The notes below the pieces were generated by a model, which saw only the letters and a program-made list of their open reading frames with translations, searched no databases and was not told the DNA's origin. Below are positions 25,284 through 33,704 of a stretch of DNA of 64,000 nt, in pieces. The position numbers were made by a program, and so were the translations under genes. Position 1 is the first letter of the stretch. Each line of letters begins with the position of its first letter. Source of the DNA: CAYMOV01 sp964392085 (GTDB lineage: Bacteria > Oederibacteriota > Muellerivitia > Muellerivitales > Muellerivitaceae); the NCBI GenBank assembly GCA_964392085.1, contig CAYMOV010000002.1, positions 1-64,000 on the forward strand, written 5' to 3'.

Positions 25284-26123
25284 TCAGGAGTCCGGGGTCT
25301 CGGTGAGCCTCAGGGTCCATCCCCCACTTGGTATAGGTTTAACCTCTATTAACCATTGGGGAAAGTGGGTGAAACCACCGGGGCATATACCGGGCTTTCC
25401 TGATTCCAACTGTTGGACAAGTTGGGGTCGTGGATTCCAATCCATTAAATGGACAGGCGTGTCCGGAAGGGAGGCTAAACCAAATAACCCCAAACCTTCC
25501 CTTGAAATGAAACGGATATTCCAGCGTTCATCGATCAGGAGCAGGGCTCCTGGTAAGGATTCAATAAGCGTGTGGATGACCCAGTCATCGGTCCTAGGGG
25601 TATGGATCAACATTGGGGGGACCCCAGGCTGGGAGTCTTGGGTCGATGGGCGATCTTTCAGCTTCGGGTGAAAGGTCCAGGCCGCGATGAATAATATTAG
25701 GGCGCCGACGAGTCCGCCCGACAAGGGGCCCCAGGGAGCTTTTATAAGGAAAGAGCCGGTCAATTCCTCCTGGGGGACCGGGTGGAATTGGAGGTTGTAA
25801 TAATAGGTGCTCGGAAGGCGTAAATAGGGCCCGCAGTTGGGGCTATGGGCCAAAAGCGCCTGGTTGCCCCCCTGGGCGATCACCCGGGGACCCTTCAGGA
25901 TCTGGAACGCTTGGACTTGCTCCATCCCTTCCAAGGATTTGGCCCAATCCAGCGCGGCGAGGTCGTCCTGGGATTTCATCGCCGCGACGAAGGGTTGGAT
26001 CAGGGCGTTGGCCTGGGCGCGGGTGGAGGTCCATTGCATCCAATAGGAAGCCGCGGAAAACGCCAGGAAACCCGTCAGGGCACCCAGGAGTAACCGGATC
26101 GGGGGAAAGCACCGCATTTTCAT
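25284..26123 (-). CDS. Membrane protein with a PAS domain and no output domain
   Basis: The 279-residue protein has two membrane segments (about residues 10-30 and 133-150) enclosing a periplasmic loop of roughly 100 residues, as in sensor kinases. A cytoplasmic PAS-like domain follows from about residue 185 (LIESLPGALLLIDERWNIRFIS). It stops right after the PAS fold, with no histidine kinase, GGDEF or other effector. No in-frame remnant of one follows before the next gene. The ATG has no clear Shine-Dalgarno sequence, so the start is uncertain. It may be a shortened sensor or a partner for a separate kinase. Confidence 0.7.
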   Translation of the reverse strand: MKMRCFPPIRLLLGALTGFLAFSAASYWMQWTSTRAQANALIQPFVAAMKSQDDLAALDWAKSLEGMEQVQAFQILKGPRVIAQGGNQALLAHSPNCGPYLRLPSTYYYNLQFHPVPQEELTGSFLIKAPWGPLSGGLVGALILFIAAWTFHPKLKDRPSTQDSQPGVPPMLIHTPRTDDWVIHTLIESLPGALLLIDERWNIRFISREGLGLFGLASLPDTPVHLMDWNPRPQLVQQLESGKPGICPGGFTHFPQWLIEVKPIPSGGWTLRLTETPDS

Positions 26124-26157
26124 ATCGGGTTGGGGGCCGTTTTCATGATGATCCCAC

Positions 26158-26230
26158 TATAATGACGTTCCGCGGGACGGTCCCGCAGGCTCAAGGGCCA
26201 TTTTGAGGGCCCTTTCCCCCAGGTGCAAGC
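26158..26230 (+). promoter_or_regulatory. pheA -10 box and structured leader
   Basis: ACTATAAT gives a perfect -10 TATAAT at 26158-26163 for pheA and, read in reverse, TATAGT for the divergent PAS gene. Two hairpins follow before the TTG: GCGGGAC-G-GTCCCGC (26172-26186) and AAGGGCC-(8 nt)-GGCCCTT (near 26193-26214). The second is followed by a T/C-rich run. The arrangement could be an attenuator, but no Phe-rich leader peptide is visible and no good -35 is seen. Confidence 0.4.
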
Positions 26231-27304
26231 TTGAAAAAAGACCTCTCCGTGATACGAAAGAAAATCGACGGGCTGGACGGCCAAATCGTCCGCATCCTGA
26301 ATGAGCGCGCAAAGGCCGTGCTGGAGGTGAAGCGCGTCAAGGACGCGGGGAAACAGCAGGCCTTCGCCCCCCACCGGGAAGCCGAGGTCTACCGCCGGCT
26401 GGAGCGCTTGAACCAGGGCCCTTTCCCCCAGGAAGCCCTCCTGGCGGTCTTCCGGGAGATCATGTCCGGGGCCCTTTCCCTGGAAGCGCACCTCCAGGTG
26501 TCCTATTTCGGCCAGGTCGGCACCAACACGCACATCGCCGCCCTCCAGAAATTCGGGCAATCCTCCGTTTACCGGGCGGGCCGTAGCCTGAAGGACGTCT
26601 TCATGGATGTTGAGCGCGGCCGGGCCCAGTATGGGGTGGTCCCCATCGAGAACTCCACCGAGGGCATCGTCAACCACACCCTCGACCTCTTCGTGGAGTC
26701 CGAGTTGAAGATCTGCTCCGAGTTCTTCATGCCGATCACCTACACCCTCATGTCCAAATCGGGGGACCTCCGGCGGATCCGGAAGGTCTACAGCCACCCC
26801 CAATCCCTCGCCCAATGCCGCCTTTGGCTGGAGGGCAACCTGCCGGGCGTTCCCCTGGTGGAATCGGCCTCGACGGCGCGAGCGGCCCAACTGGCGACGA
26901 AGGAAGGGTCGGCCGCGGCCATCGCGCCGGACCTCGCGGCCCGGTTGTACCACCTCAAGTCCATCGCCAACCGGATCGAGGACATGACCGACAACTTCAC
27001 GCGGTTCCTGGTCATAGGCCGGACCGCCGCGGAGCCCACGGGCGACGACAAGACCTCGATCATGGTCTCGATCAAGGACCGGGTGGGCGCGCTTTACGAG
27101 CTCTTGACCCCGTTCCAGAAACTGGGGCTCAACCTTACGAGCATCGAGTCGCGGCCTTCCCGCCGGAAGGCCTGGGATTATTACTTCTTCATGGACTTCC
27201 TCGGCCACGTCCGGGACGCCAAGGTCCGCCAGGCGCTGGACCGGCTCTCGGACTCCACCACGCTGGTCAAGGTGCTGGGTTCCTATCCCCGGTCGGAAAA
27301 CTGA
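26231..27304 (+). CDS. pheA: Bifunctional chorismate mutase / prephenate dehydratase
   Basis: The 357-residue P-protein leads to phenylalanine. Residues 1-90 form an AroQ chorismate mutase (IRKKIDGLDGQIVRILNERA). The dehydratase domain follows (SYFGQVGTNTHIAALQKFG; VVPIENSTEGIVNHTLDL; DNFTRFLVIG, whose Thr-Arg-Phe is catalytic). A C-terminal ACT domain (about residue 278 on, with LTSIESRPSR) would bind Phe for feedback inhibition. A TTG start with CAGGTG upstream gives the full mutase domain. It opens the aromatic cluster pheA-hisC-tyrA-aroA. Confidence 0.95.
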   Translation: MKKDLSVIRKKIDGLDGQIVRILNERAKAVLEVKRVKDAGKQQAFAPHREAEVYRRLERLNQGPFPQEALLAVFREIMSGALSLEAHLQVSYFGQVGTNTHIAALQKFGQSSVYRAGRSLKDVFMDVERGRAQYGVVPIENSTEGIVNHTLDLFVESELKICSEFFMPITYTLMSKSGDLRRIRKVYSHPQSLAQCRLWLEGNLPGVPLVESASTARAAQLATKEGSAAAIAPDLAARLYHLKSIANRIEDMTDNFTRFLVIGRTAAEPTGDDKTSIMVSIKDRVGALYELLTPFQKLGLNLTSIESRPSRRKAWDYYFFMDFLGHVRDAKVRQALDRLSDSTTLVKVLGSYPRSEN

Positions 27305-27308
27305 ATCA

Positions 27309-27376
27309 AGCCGTTGGCCGTTCGCCGCTAGCCGTTGGCTTAAGCTTAAAAGGCTAACCGCTAACGGCCAACGGCT
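27309..27376. repeat. Palindromic GCCGTTGGC-type repeat between pheA and hisC
   Basis: Perfect 14-base arms AGCCGTTGGCCGTT and AACGGCCAACGGCT enclose further nested pairing around a TTAAGCTTAAA core. Related sequences occur in the gaps after aroA (30832-30865) and before plsC (32811-32888). A REP-like intergenic hairpin is likely. Confidence 0.75.
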
Positions 27377-27435
27377 ACCACCCCATCGGATGTCGTGCCT
27401 CGAGTGTCGATAAGAACTGCCAGGATTGAAGGCGC

Positions 27436-28542
27436 ATGGACATGCCTGAATTCAAAGTCCCGTTAAGGGAACAGATCGCCTCCATCGCGCCCTACGTCCC
27501 GGGAAAACCCATCGAGGAAGTCGAGCGGGAGTACGGCATCACCGGCGCCTCGAAGATCGCCTCGAACGAGAACCCCCTGGGTCCCTCGCCCAAGGCGCTC
27601 GAGGCGGTCCGGCGGGCCGCGTCGGACCTCCATCGCTATCCCGACGGGTCGGCCTTCCGCCTCCGCCGGGCCCTCGCGGGAAAATTCGGCCGACCGGAGG
27701 AAGGCATCCTGCTGGGCAACGGCTCCAACGAACTGCTGGTGCTCCTGGCCCAGTGCGTCCTGGCCCCGGGTGATGAGGTCCTCTTCGCCCAACCCAGCTT
27801 CGTGGTGTATCCCCTGGTGACCCAATTGTTCCAGGCGAAGGCCGTCACCCTTCCCCTGAGGGACGACGCCCACGACCTCCAGGCCTTCAGCCGCGCCCTC
27901 ACCCCGAAGTCCCGGCTGGTCTTCATCTGCAACCCCAACAACCCCACGGGCACCGCGGTGTCCCTCCTGGGGATCGAGGCCCTGCTCAAGACCTGTTCCC
28001 CCGAAACCCTGGTGGTCTTGGACGAGGCCTATTACGAGTACGTGGAACTCAAGACCTATTTCGAGTCTTTGGACCTCCTCGAGCGTTACCCGAACCTGGC
28101 GGTGCTCCGGACCTTCTCGAAGGCCTACGGCCTGGCGGGACTTCGGGTGGGGTACGGCTTCGCCCATCCGGCGTTGGCCGCCGCGGTGCAGAAGGTACGC
28201 CAACCCTTCAACGTGAACAGCCTTTCCCTGGTGGGGGCCGAGGCGGCCTTGGGGGACGGCGAGTTCGTCGCGAAGGCCGTGGCCCTCAACGCGCGGATGC
28301 GCTCGCGGCTCCAGGAAGGCCTCCGGGATTTGGGGTTCCAACCGGCGCCCAGCCAGGCCAACTTCGTGTATTTTAGGGACACCCAGGCCCCGGCCCACTA
28401 CGAGGCCTTGCTGCGCCGGGGCGTGATCGTCCGGCCCATGGGGACGGGCGCCTTGCGGGTGACCACCGGTTCTGAGGCGGAAACCGAACGGTTCCTGATC
28501 GCCCTGCGGGAAATCCTTGGACGTTCGAATGGGGAACCATGA
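27436..28542 (+). CDS. hisC: Histidinol-phosphate/aromatic aminotransferase
   Basis: The 368-residue class II fold-type I aminotransferase has the PLP lysine Lys229 in RTFSKAYGLAGLRVGY, the phosphate-contacting arginine loop, and CNPNNPTGT. The N-terminus IASIAPYVPGKPIEEVEREYG is the HisC pattern. Lying between pheA and tyrA and overlapping tyrA by 4 bases, it probably also, or mainly, transaminates phenylpyruvate and hydroxyphenylpyruvate. HisC-type enzymes are known to do this in some bacteria. No other his gene is in the window. Confidence 0.92.
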   Translation: MDMPEFKVPLREQIASIAPYVPGKPIEEVEREYGITGASKIASNENPLGPSPKALEAVRRAASDLHRYPDGSAFRLRRALAGKFGRPEEGILLGNGSNELLVLLAQCVLAPGDEVLFAQPSFVVYPLVTQLFQAKAVTLPLRDDAHDLQAFSRALTPKSRLVFICNPNNPTGTAVSLLGIEALLKTCSPETLVVLDEAYYEYVELKTYFESLDLLERYPNLAVLRTFSKAYGLAGLRVGYGFAHPALAAAVQKVRQPFNVNSLSLVGAEAALGDGEFVAKAVALNARMRSRLQEGLRDLGFQPAPSQANFVYFRDTQAPAHYEALLRRGVIVRPMGTGALRVTTGSEAETERFLIALREILGRSNGEP

Positions 28543-29378
28543 AGCCGAAAATCGCGATCATCGGGGTGGGGCTTTTGGGCGGGTCCTTGGCCCGGGCACT
28601 CCGCCGGAACGGCGGCTGGGAGATCGTGGGTTGGAACCACCGGGCCTCCTCGCGCCGACGCGCCGCGAAGCTCTTGCGGGTCGCCCCGAGCCTGGAAGCC
28701 GCCGTCCGGGGGGCCCAAGTGGTGGTCCTCTGCGCCCATTCCCTCGCGGTGTGGAAACTCCTCCAGGAGATCCTCCCGTGGTTGGGGAAGGACACCCTGG
28801 TGCTGGATGTCTCCAGCCTCAAGAAAAACCTCTCCGACCGCGCCAAGACCTTGAAGGTCCTCCAGGGCCGTTTCGTGCCCTGTCACCCCATGGCGGGCAA
28901 GGAGCAATCCGGGCCTGAGGCCTCCGACGCGGACCTGTACCGGGACCGTTGGGTTTTCGTCACCCCGATCCCCGGGACGCCGAAAAGGAACATCGCCCGC
29001 GCCGCATCACTTTGGAGGTCCGTGGGCGCCCAGGTGGCGGTTTGGGACCCGGGGGACCATGACCGGCGGGTCGCGGTCACCAGCCACCTGCCGCACCTCC
29101 TGGCCTGCGCCTTGACGGAACTTTATGGGAAGCGGCTGAAGTCCGACCGGGTCCTTTCCGCCGCCGTGGGATCCGGTTTCCGGGACAGCACCCGCATCGC
29201 GGGGGGCCATCCCGTCATGTGGGCGGATATCCTCACCTTGAACGCGCCTGAAATCAGCAAGGCCCTTGCCGCCTACCGGCGGAGGTTGACCGGACTCGAG
29301 AGGGACCTGGCCCGGGGCGACCGGTCCAAATGGGTGAGGTTTTTTGAGCGTTCCCGGTCCATCCGCGAGAAGCTTTGA
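28539..29378 (+). CDS. tyrA: Prephenate dehydrogenase
   Basis: The 279-residue NAD(P)-dependent enzyme converts prephenate to hydroxyphenylpyruvate for tyrosine. The Rossmann motif is G9-VGLLGGS, and the catalytic region includes CHPMAGKEQSGPEASDADLY and VTSHLPHLLACAL. There is no fused chorismate mutase or ACT domain, so feedback control must lie elsewhere. The ATG overlaps the hisC stop. Confidence 0.95.
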   Translation: MKPKIAIIGVGLLGGSLARALRRNGGWEIVGWNHRASSRRRAAKLLRVAPSLEAAVRGAQVVVLCAHSLAVWKLLQEILPWLGKDTLVLDVSSLKKNLSDRAKTLKVLQGRFVPCHPMAGKEQSGPEASDADLYRDRWVFVTPIPGTPKRNIARAASLWRSVGAQVAVWDPGDHDRRVAVTSHLPHLLACALTELYGKRLKSDRVLSAAVGSGFRDSTRIAGGHPVMWADILTLNAPEISKALAAYRRRLTGLERDLARGDRSKWVRFFERSRSIREKL

Positions 29379-29395
29379 AGAAAATCAAAACCCAT

Positions 29396-29483
29396 TCACC
29401 ACGGAGGCCACGGGGGTCACGGAGTTTTAAAGGTCTTTAACAGGGATTTTCTCCGGGCCCTTCGTTTTCCCCGTGGTTCAAAT
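29396..29483. repeat. CCACGGAGG-type inverted repeat between tyrA and aroA
   Basis: It opens with TTCACCACGGAGGCCACGGG and closes with CCCCGTGGTTCAA, the inverse of the opening. It is about 88 bases long, with an internal TTAAAGGTCTTTAA palindrome. It is the same family as the copies at 308 and 461. Confidence 0.7.
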
Positions 29484-29526
29484 TTTGCCTGAGTCGAAAC
29501 CGGACCTTAAAACCGAAAGGCGCAAC

Positions 29527-30822
29527 GTGACGACGCTCAAGATCCAGCCGGCCAAAAGGATCCAAGGCCGGATCCGGGTTCCCGGGGACAAGTCCATCTC
29601 CCACCGCGCGATCATGCTGGGATCCCTGGCTTACGGCACCACCCGCGTGGAGAACTTCCTCGATTCGGCCGATTGCCTCTCGACCGCCGAGATCTTCCGG
29701 TCCCTGGGGACGAGGATCCAGCGCGCGGGAACCCGTGTGGTGATCCAGGGCCGGGGCCTCCAGGGCTTGGCGGCGCCGAAGCGGACGCTGGACGCCGGTA
29801 ATTCCGGCACCACGAGTAGGATCCTCCTGGGCCTCCTGGCGGGACAACCCTTTGAAAGCCGGCTAACGGGTGACAAGTACCTCCGCAAGCGTCCCATGCG
29901 CCGAGTGACGGAGCCCGTGTCCCGGATGGGGGCCCAATTCATCGGCAAGGAGCAAGGATCCTTCCTGCCGATCCGGGTGAAGGGCGGCGCGCTCAAGGGC
30001 ATCCAGTACGAGTTGCCGGTCGCCAGCGCCCAGGTCAAGAGCGCGATCCTCCTGGCGGGGCTCTACGCCCAGGGGGTGACGTCGGTCACCGAACCCCTTC
30101 CCACCCGGGACCACACCGAGAGGATGTTCGCGGCCTTCGGGATCCCCCTGAAGCGACGGGGAAAGACCGTTTCCCTGAGGGGCCCGGTCCAACCCTTCAA
30201 GGGACGGAACATTCGGGTGCCGGGGGACATCTCTTCGGCGGCATTTTTTCTGGTGGCGGGGCTCCTGGTGCCCGGTTCCGAACTGACGATCGAAGGCGTG
30301 GGGGTGAACCCCACCCGAACGGGCCTCTTGGAGGTGCTCCTCAAGATGGGCGCGGACATGTCGGTGACGCCCCGAAAAGTGGGAAAGGGCGAGGAGCCGG
30401 TGGCCGACCTTACCGTCAGGGCCTCCAAGCTCAAGGCCGTCCAGGTCTGGGGCGCCACCGTGCCCAAGATGGTGGACGAGTTCCCAATCCTGGCCGTGGC
30501 CGCGACCCAGGCCCAGGGTACGACCGTCGTGCGGAACGCCGAGGACCTCCGGGTCAAGGAGTCGAACCGCATCGAGGCCGTGACGGCCTTCCTCACGCGC
30601 ATGGGAGCCAACATCTCCTCGACCCCGGACGGGTGGATCATTAAGGGCCCGACCCCCCTGATGGGCGTCTCGGTGGATTCCCACGGCGACCACCGCATCG
30701 CCATGTCGGCGGCCATCGCCGCGTTGGTGGCGAAGGGCCCCACGGTGATCCGCGACGTGGACAACATCGAGACTTCCTTCCCGGGCTTCGAGAAGTTGTT
30801 GGGAAAGGTCGTTCGCCGTTAG
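29527..30822 (+). CDS. aroA: 3-phosphoshikimate 1-carboxyvinyltransferase (EPSP synthase)
   Basis: The 431-residue shikimate-pathway enzyme joins shikimate-3-phosphate to PEP. Conserved segments are GDKSISHRAIMLGSLA, LDAGNSGTTSRIL, SAQVKSAILLAGLYA, the DEFPILAVAA active-site region and ESNRIEA. The LDAGNSGT loop and the GTG start preceded by GAAAGG (6-base spacing) set the frame. An earlier in-frame GTG at 29473 lies in the repeat arm and is rejected. The coding end runs into a palindromic repeat. Confidence 0.96.
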   Translation: MTTLKIQPAKRIQGRIRVPGDKSISHRAIMLGSLAYGTTRVENFLDSADCLSTAEIFRSLGTRIQRAGTRVVIQGRGLQGLAAPKRTLDAGNSGTTSRILLGLLAGQPFESRLTGDKYLRKRPMRRVTEPVSRMGAQFIGKEQGSFLPIRVKGGALKGIQYELPVASAQVKSAILLAGLYAQGVTSVTEPLPTRDHTERMFAAFGIPLKRRGKTVSLRGPVQPFKGRNIRVPGDISSAAFFLVAGLLVPGSELTIEGVGVNPTRTGLLEVLLKMGADMSVTPRKVGKGEEPVADLTVRASKLKAVQVWGATVPKMVDEFPILAVAATQAQGTTVVRNAEDLRVKESNRIEAVTAFLTRMGANISSTPDGWIIKGPTPLMGVSVDSHGDHRIAMSAAIAALVAKGPTVIRDVDNIETSFPGFEKLLGKVVRR

Positions 30823-30831
30823 TTTTGTTTT

Positions 30832-30865
30832 GGCTAACCGCCAACCGCTAACCGCCAACGGCCCT
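30832..30865. repeat. CTAACCGCCAACSG tandem/palindromic repeat after aroA
   Basis: Two tandem CTAACCGCCAACSG units follow the aroA stop. They match the right half of the palindrome at 27309-27376. Confidence 0.6.
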
Positions 30866-30918
30866 AAGTGACCGACTGACATACCCGAAACTGTTTCACA
30901 ACAACGAAGGGTGATCGC

Positions 30919-31605
30919 ATGACTCAGCAGCCTGTGATTGTCGCCATCGATGGACCGGCGGGGGCGGGAAAAAGCACCGTGGCGAAACGCCTGGCGAAGA
31001 TACTCGGCTTCCTCCATATCGACACGGGCGCCATGTACCGTTCCGTCACCCTCGCGGCACTCCGGCAAAAGTTGGACCTGAAGGACGATTCCGCCTTGGA
31101 GGCCCTGGCCCGCCGCTCGAAGATCGTCCTGGAGCCGGGGGAACCTGAGAACAAGGTGTTCCTCGACGGGGAAGACGTCAGCCAAGCCATCCGCACCCCC
31201 GAGGTGACGGCGGCCTCGGCCCACATCGCCAATAGCGTTCCGGTCCGGAGGATACTGGTGGCCCGGCAACAGCAGATGGGCCGGGAGGACGCGCGCCCCT
31301 TCGGCGGCGCCGTCCTGGAGGGCCGGGACATCGCCACCGACGTCTTCCCGGACGCCCCATTCAAGTTCTACCTGGACGCTTCGGTGGAGATGCGGGCGAA
31401 GCGGCGCCTACGGGACCTGGAGAAGGCGGGGGTGAAGACCACTTTAGCGGAGGTTATGGCGGACGTGAAGGCGCGGGACGAGAGGGACATGGGCCGGGCC
31501 GTGGGGGGACTGCGCAAGACGCCCGAATCCATCGTGTTGGACCATTCGGACCTGTCGGTGGATGAGTCCGCGGAGGCCCTGTACCGCATCATTCGGCCCC
31601 ATTAA
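30919..31605 (+). CDS. cmk: Cytidylate kinase
   Basis: The 228-residue enzyme phosphorylates CMP and dCMP. The P-loop is DGPAGAGKST (residues 11-20), followed by LGFLHIDTGAMYR and the GRDIATDVFPDAPFKFYLDAS region. GAAGGGTGATCGC stands before the ATG. The cmk, plsC and rpsA genes are neighbours in many bacteria. Here a DAHP synthase gene lies between cmk and plsC. Confidence 0.95.
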   Translation: MTQQPVIVAIDGPAGAGKSTVAKRLAKILGFLHIDTGAMYRSVTLAALRQKLDLKDDSALEALARRSKIVLEPGEPENKVFLDGEDVSQAIRTPEVTAASAHIANSVPVRRILVARQQQMGREDARPFGGAVLEGRDIATDVFPDAPFKFYLDASVEMRAKRRLRDLEKAGVKTTLAEVMADVKARDERDMGRAVGGLRKTPESIVLDHSDLSVDESAEALYRIIRPH

Positions 31606-31624
31606 CCGGACGGGATGCCTTTTA

Positions 31625-31648
31625 TATAATGAAGTAAAAGAATATAAT
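31625..31648 (+). promoter_or_regulatory. Tandem -10 boxes upstream of DAHP synthase
   Basis: Two perfect TATAAT hexamers (31625-31630 and 31643-31648) lie in the 85-base gap before the DAHP synthase start. Neither has a convincing -35. Their presence suggests that the gene is transcribed independently of cmk. Confidence 0.45.
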
Positions 31649-31690
31649 CCCGCCTCCTGACGAACCCCGTGAACGGACCGGACGGCACCC

Positions 31691-32806
31691 ATGAAGAAGG
31701 CGAATAAACCCAAGAAGCACAGGCTCTCCCAGATCGGGAAGGTGTCGGCCAACGCCCGCACCACCGACACCCACGTGGCCGCCAGCGAACTGCTGATCCC
31801 ACCCCGCAAGGTCGCGAAGCTCCTGCCGGCCTCCAAGCGGCACTACCAGACCGTCTTGATGGGCCGCCAGTCGATCCAGAACATCATGGACAAGAAGGAC
31901 CGTCGCCTGTTCGTGGTGGTGGGCCCCTGCTCGATCCACGACCCCAAGGCCGCCTGGGAATACGCCAACCGCCTCAAGCGGGTGGCGGCATTGGTCAAGC
32001 CCACGATCCAGGTGGTCATGCGGGTCTATTTCGAGAAGCCCCGCACCACCACCGGGTGGAAAGGCCTCATCAACGATCCGCGCATGGACGATTCGTTCCG
32101 CATCGAGGAGGGCATCCTCACGGCGCGCCGACTGTTGTTGAAGTTCAACGAGCTGGGCCTGCCCTGCGCCACCGAGGCCCTGGACCCCGTCATCCCCCAA
32201 TACATCGCGGACCTGATCAGCTGGTCGGCCATCGGAGCCCGCACCACCGAGAGCCAGACCCACCGGGAGCTGGCCTCGGGGCTCAGCATGCCCGTCGGCC
32301 TCAAGAACGCCACGGACGGCGGGGTGCAGATCGCCATCAACGGCATCCAGTCGGCCCGATCGAGCCACCACTTCCTCGGCCTGAGCCCCGACGGCCGGTC
32401 GGCGGTCATCCGCACCACCGGCAACCCCTACGCCCACATCGTGCTCCGGGGCGGCGCCAAGCCCAACTTCGACCCCGAGTCGATCCGATCCTGCGAGGAG
32501 GCGCTGGCCAAGGCGAAACTCCCGGTCAACATCGTGGTGGACTGCAGTCACGGCAATTCCAACAAGGACTACCGTCTCCAACCCGTGGCCTTCGAGAGCG
32601 CCCTTTCCCAGGTCGAGGCGGGGAACAAGTCGATCGTGGGCATGATGCTGGAAAGCCACCTGAACGAAGGCAACCAGCCGATCCCCAAGAACCTGAAGGA
32701 ACTGAAATACGGGGTCTCGGTGACCGACGCCTGCATCAACTGGGAAACCACCGAGGAAATCCTCCTGGACGCGCATAAGAGGTTGTCGAAGGTGGTCAAC
32801 CGATAA
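31691..32806 (+). CDS. aroF: 3-deoxy-7-phosphoheptulonate (DAHP) synthase, class I AroFGH type
   Basis: The 371-residue enzyme condenses PEP and erythrose-4-phosphate in the first step of aromatic biosynthesis. Conserved segments are VVVGPCSIHDPKAAWEYA, MRVYFEKPRTTTGWKGL, GARTTESQTHRELASGL, VDCSHGNSNKDY and the C-terminal GVSVTDACINWE. It is of the E. coli AroF/G/H class. Which amino acid inhibits it cannot be read, so the symbol is only representative. It sits between cmk and plsC with possible promoters of its own. Confidence 0.93.
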   Translation: MKKANKPKKHRLSQIGKVSANARTTDTHVAASELLIPPRKVAKLLPASKRHYQTVLMGRQSIQNIMDKKDRRLFVVVGPCSIHDPKAAWEYANRLKRVAALVKPTIQVVMRVYFEKPRTTTGWKGLINDPRMDDSFRIEEGILTARRLLLKFNELGLPCATEALDPVIPQYIADLISWSAIGARTTESQTHRELASGLSMPVGLKNATDGGVQIAINGIQSARSSHHFLGLSPDGRSAVIRTTGNPYAHIVLRGGAKPNFDPESIRSCEEALAKAKLPVNIVVDCSHGNSNKDYRLQPVAFESALSQVEAGNKSIVGMMLESHLNEGNQPIPKNLKELKYGVSVTDACINWETTEEILLDAHKRLSKVVNR

Positions 32807-32810
32807 CGAC

Positions 32811-32888
32811 GCGGTTGGCGGTTGGCGGATTGCGGTTAGGGTAAGCCTAAAGCTTAAAGCCTGATCCATCCGCCATCCGCTATCCGCG
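32811..32888. repeat. Degenerate GCGGTTGGCGG / CCGCCATCCGC palindrome before plsC
   Basis: Tandem GGTTGGCG units on the left and CCGCCATCCGCTATCCGC on the right flank a TAAAGCTTAAAG core. The layout parallels the palindrome between pheA and hisC, but the arms have diverged. Confidence 0.6.
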
Positions 32889-32905
32889 AGAAAGCGTCTT
32901 TCGAT

Positions 32906-33553
32906 ATGTATCTCCCCTCCTTCCCCGCGGTGCGGCTCGTCACCTTCATCCCGGTCCGCCTTTTCCTCCGGCCGGACATCCGGGGCCTTGAAAACATCCC
33001 CCAGACCGGGCCCTTCGTGGTGGTGTCGAACCACGCCTCCAACCTGGACCCCTACCTCATGGGCTACGCCAGCGTCCGGCGGGCCGTCGGCTTCATGGCG
33101 AAGGAGGAACTTTTCCGCATCCCGGTCTTCGGCCCCGCCATCCGGCGCTGGGGCGCCTTTCCCATCAAGCGGGGAAGGGTGGACGAGGAGGGCATCCAGA
33201 AGTTCTACGATTTCATCCACTCCAACCACCCGGTGGTGATCTTCATCGAGGGGACCCGCACCCTGGACGGTGAGCTCCAGCCCCCCAAGAAGGGCGTGGG
33301 GATGCTCCTGCAAAAGGTGCGCGTTCCCGTGATTCCCGTGTACATCGGGGGTACCTTCCAATGCTGGCCCAAGGGAAAGACCTTCCCGAAACCCGGCAAG
33401 GTCAAGATCATCTACGGTCCGCCCGTCCCCTTGGACGACCTTTACGCGCTTCCGGCCGAGAAACCGACCTATCGTTTGATCGCCGAACGGTTGATGGATC
33501 GGATCCGCGGCCTGAAGGAATCCCAGAACCCCTCCGGGACCCCCATTCCCTGA
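32906..33553 (+). CDS. plsC: 1-acyl-sn-glycerol-3-phosphate acyltransferase
   Basis: The 215-residue acyltransferase makes phosphatidic acid. The catalytic motif is N42-HASNLD (His43, Asp48), the glycerol-phosphate-binding motif is E115-GTR, and the later IPVYIGG block is present. It is membrane-associated through the N-terminal hydrophobic region. It lies in the classic position between cmk and rpsA. Confidence 0.93.
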   Translation: MYLPSFPAVRLVTFIPVRLFLRPDIRGLENIPQTGPFVVVSNHASNLDPYLMGYASVRRAVGFMAKEELFRIPVFGPAIRRWGAFPIKRGRVDEEGIQKFYDFIHSNHPVVIFIEGTRTLDGELQPPKKGVGMLLQKVRVPVIPVYIGGTFQCWPKGKTFPKPGKVKIIYGPPVPLDDLYALPAEKPTYRLIAERLMDRIRGLKESQNPSGTPIP

Positions 33554-33704
33554 GTATCCCCAATTGGTCAGGCCCTTTTCGGGTGGAAATGACACCCATG
33601 GCCGGGCTATCATTCTTGACGAATTTCATGTTTCGACGAAGTGCGCTCAAACCCCCCCGGGGGAGTCGGAACGTCGAGTCAAAATAGGAAAGGCCACACC
33701 TAAA

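Noticed and set aside
31622..33613. 663-residue minus-strand open frame opposite DAHP synthase and plsC
   Set aside because: It covers two well-defined plus-strand genes and a repeat gap, and has the biased composition of antisense frames in GC-rich DNA.
33564..33704. N-terminal extension of ribosomal protein S1
   Set aside because: The in-frame upstream sequence lacks resemblance to S1 or a normal protein, and a TTG with an upstream purine-rich site gives a typical acidic S1 start.
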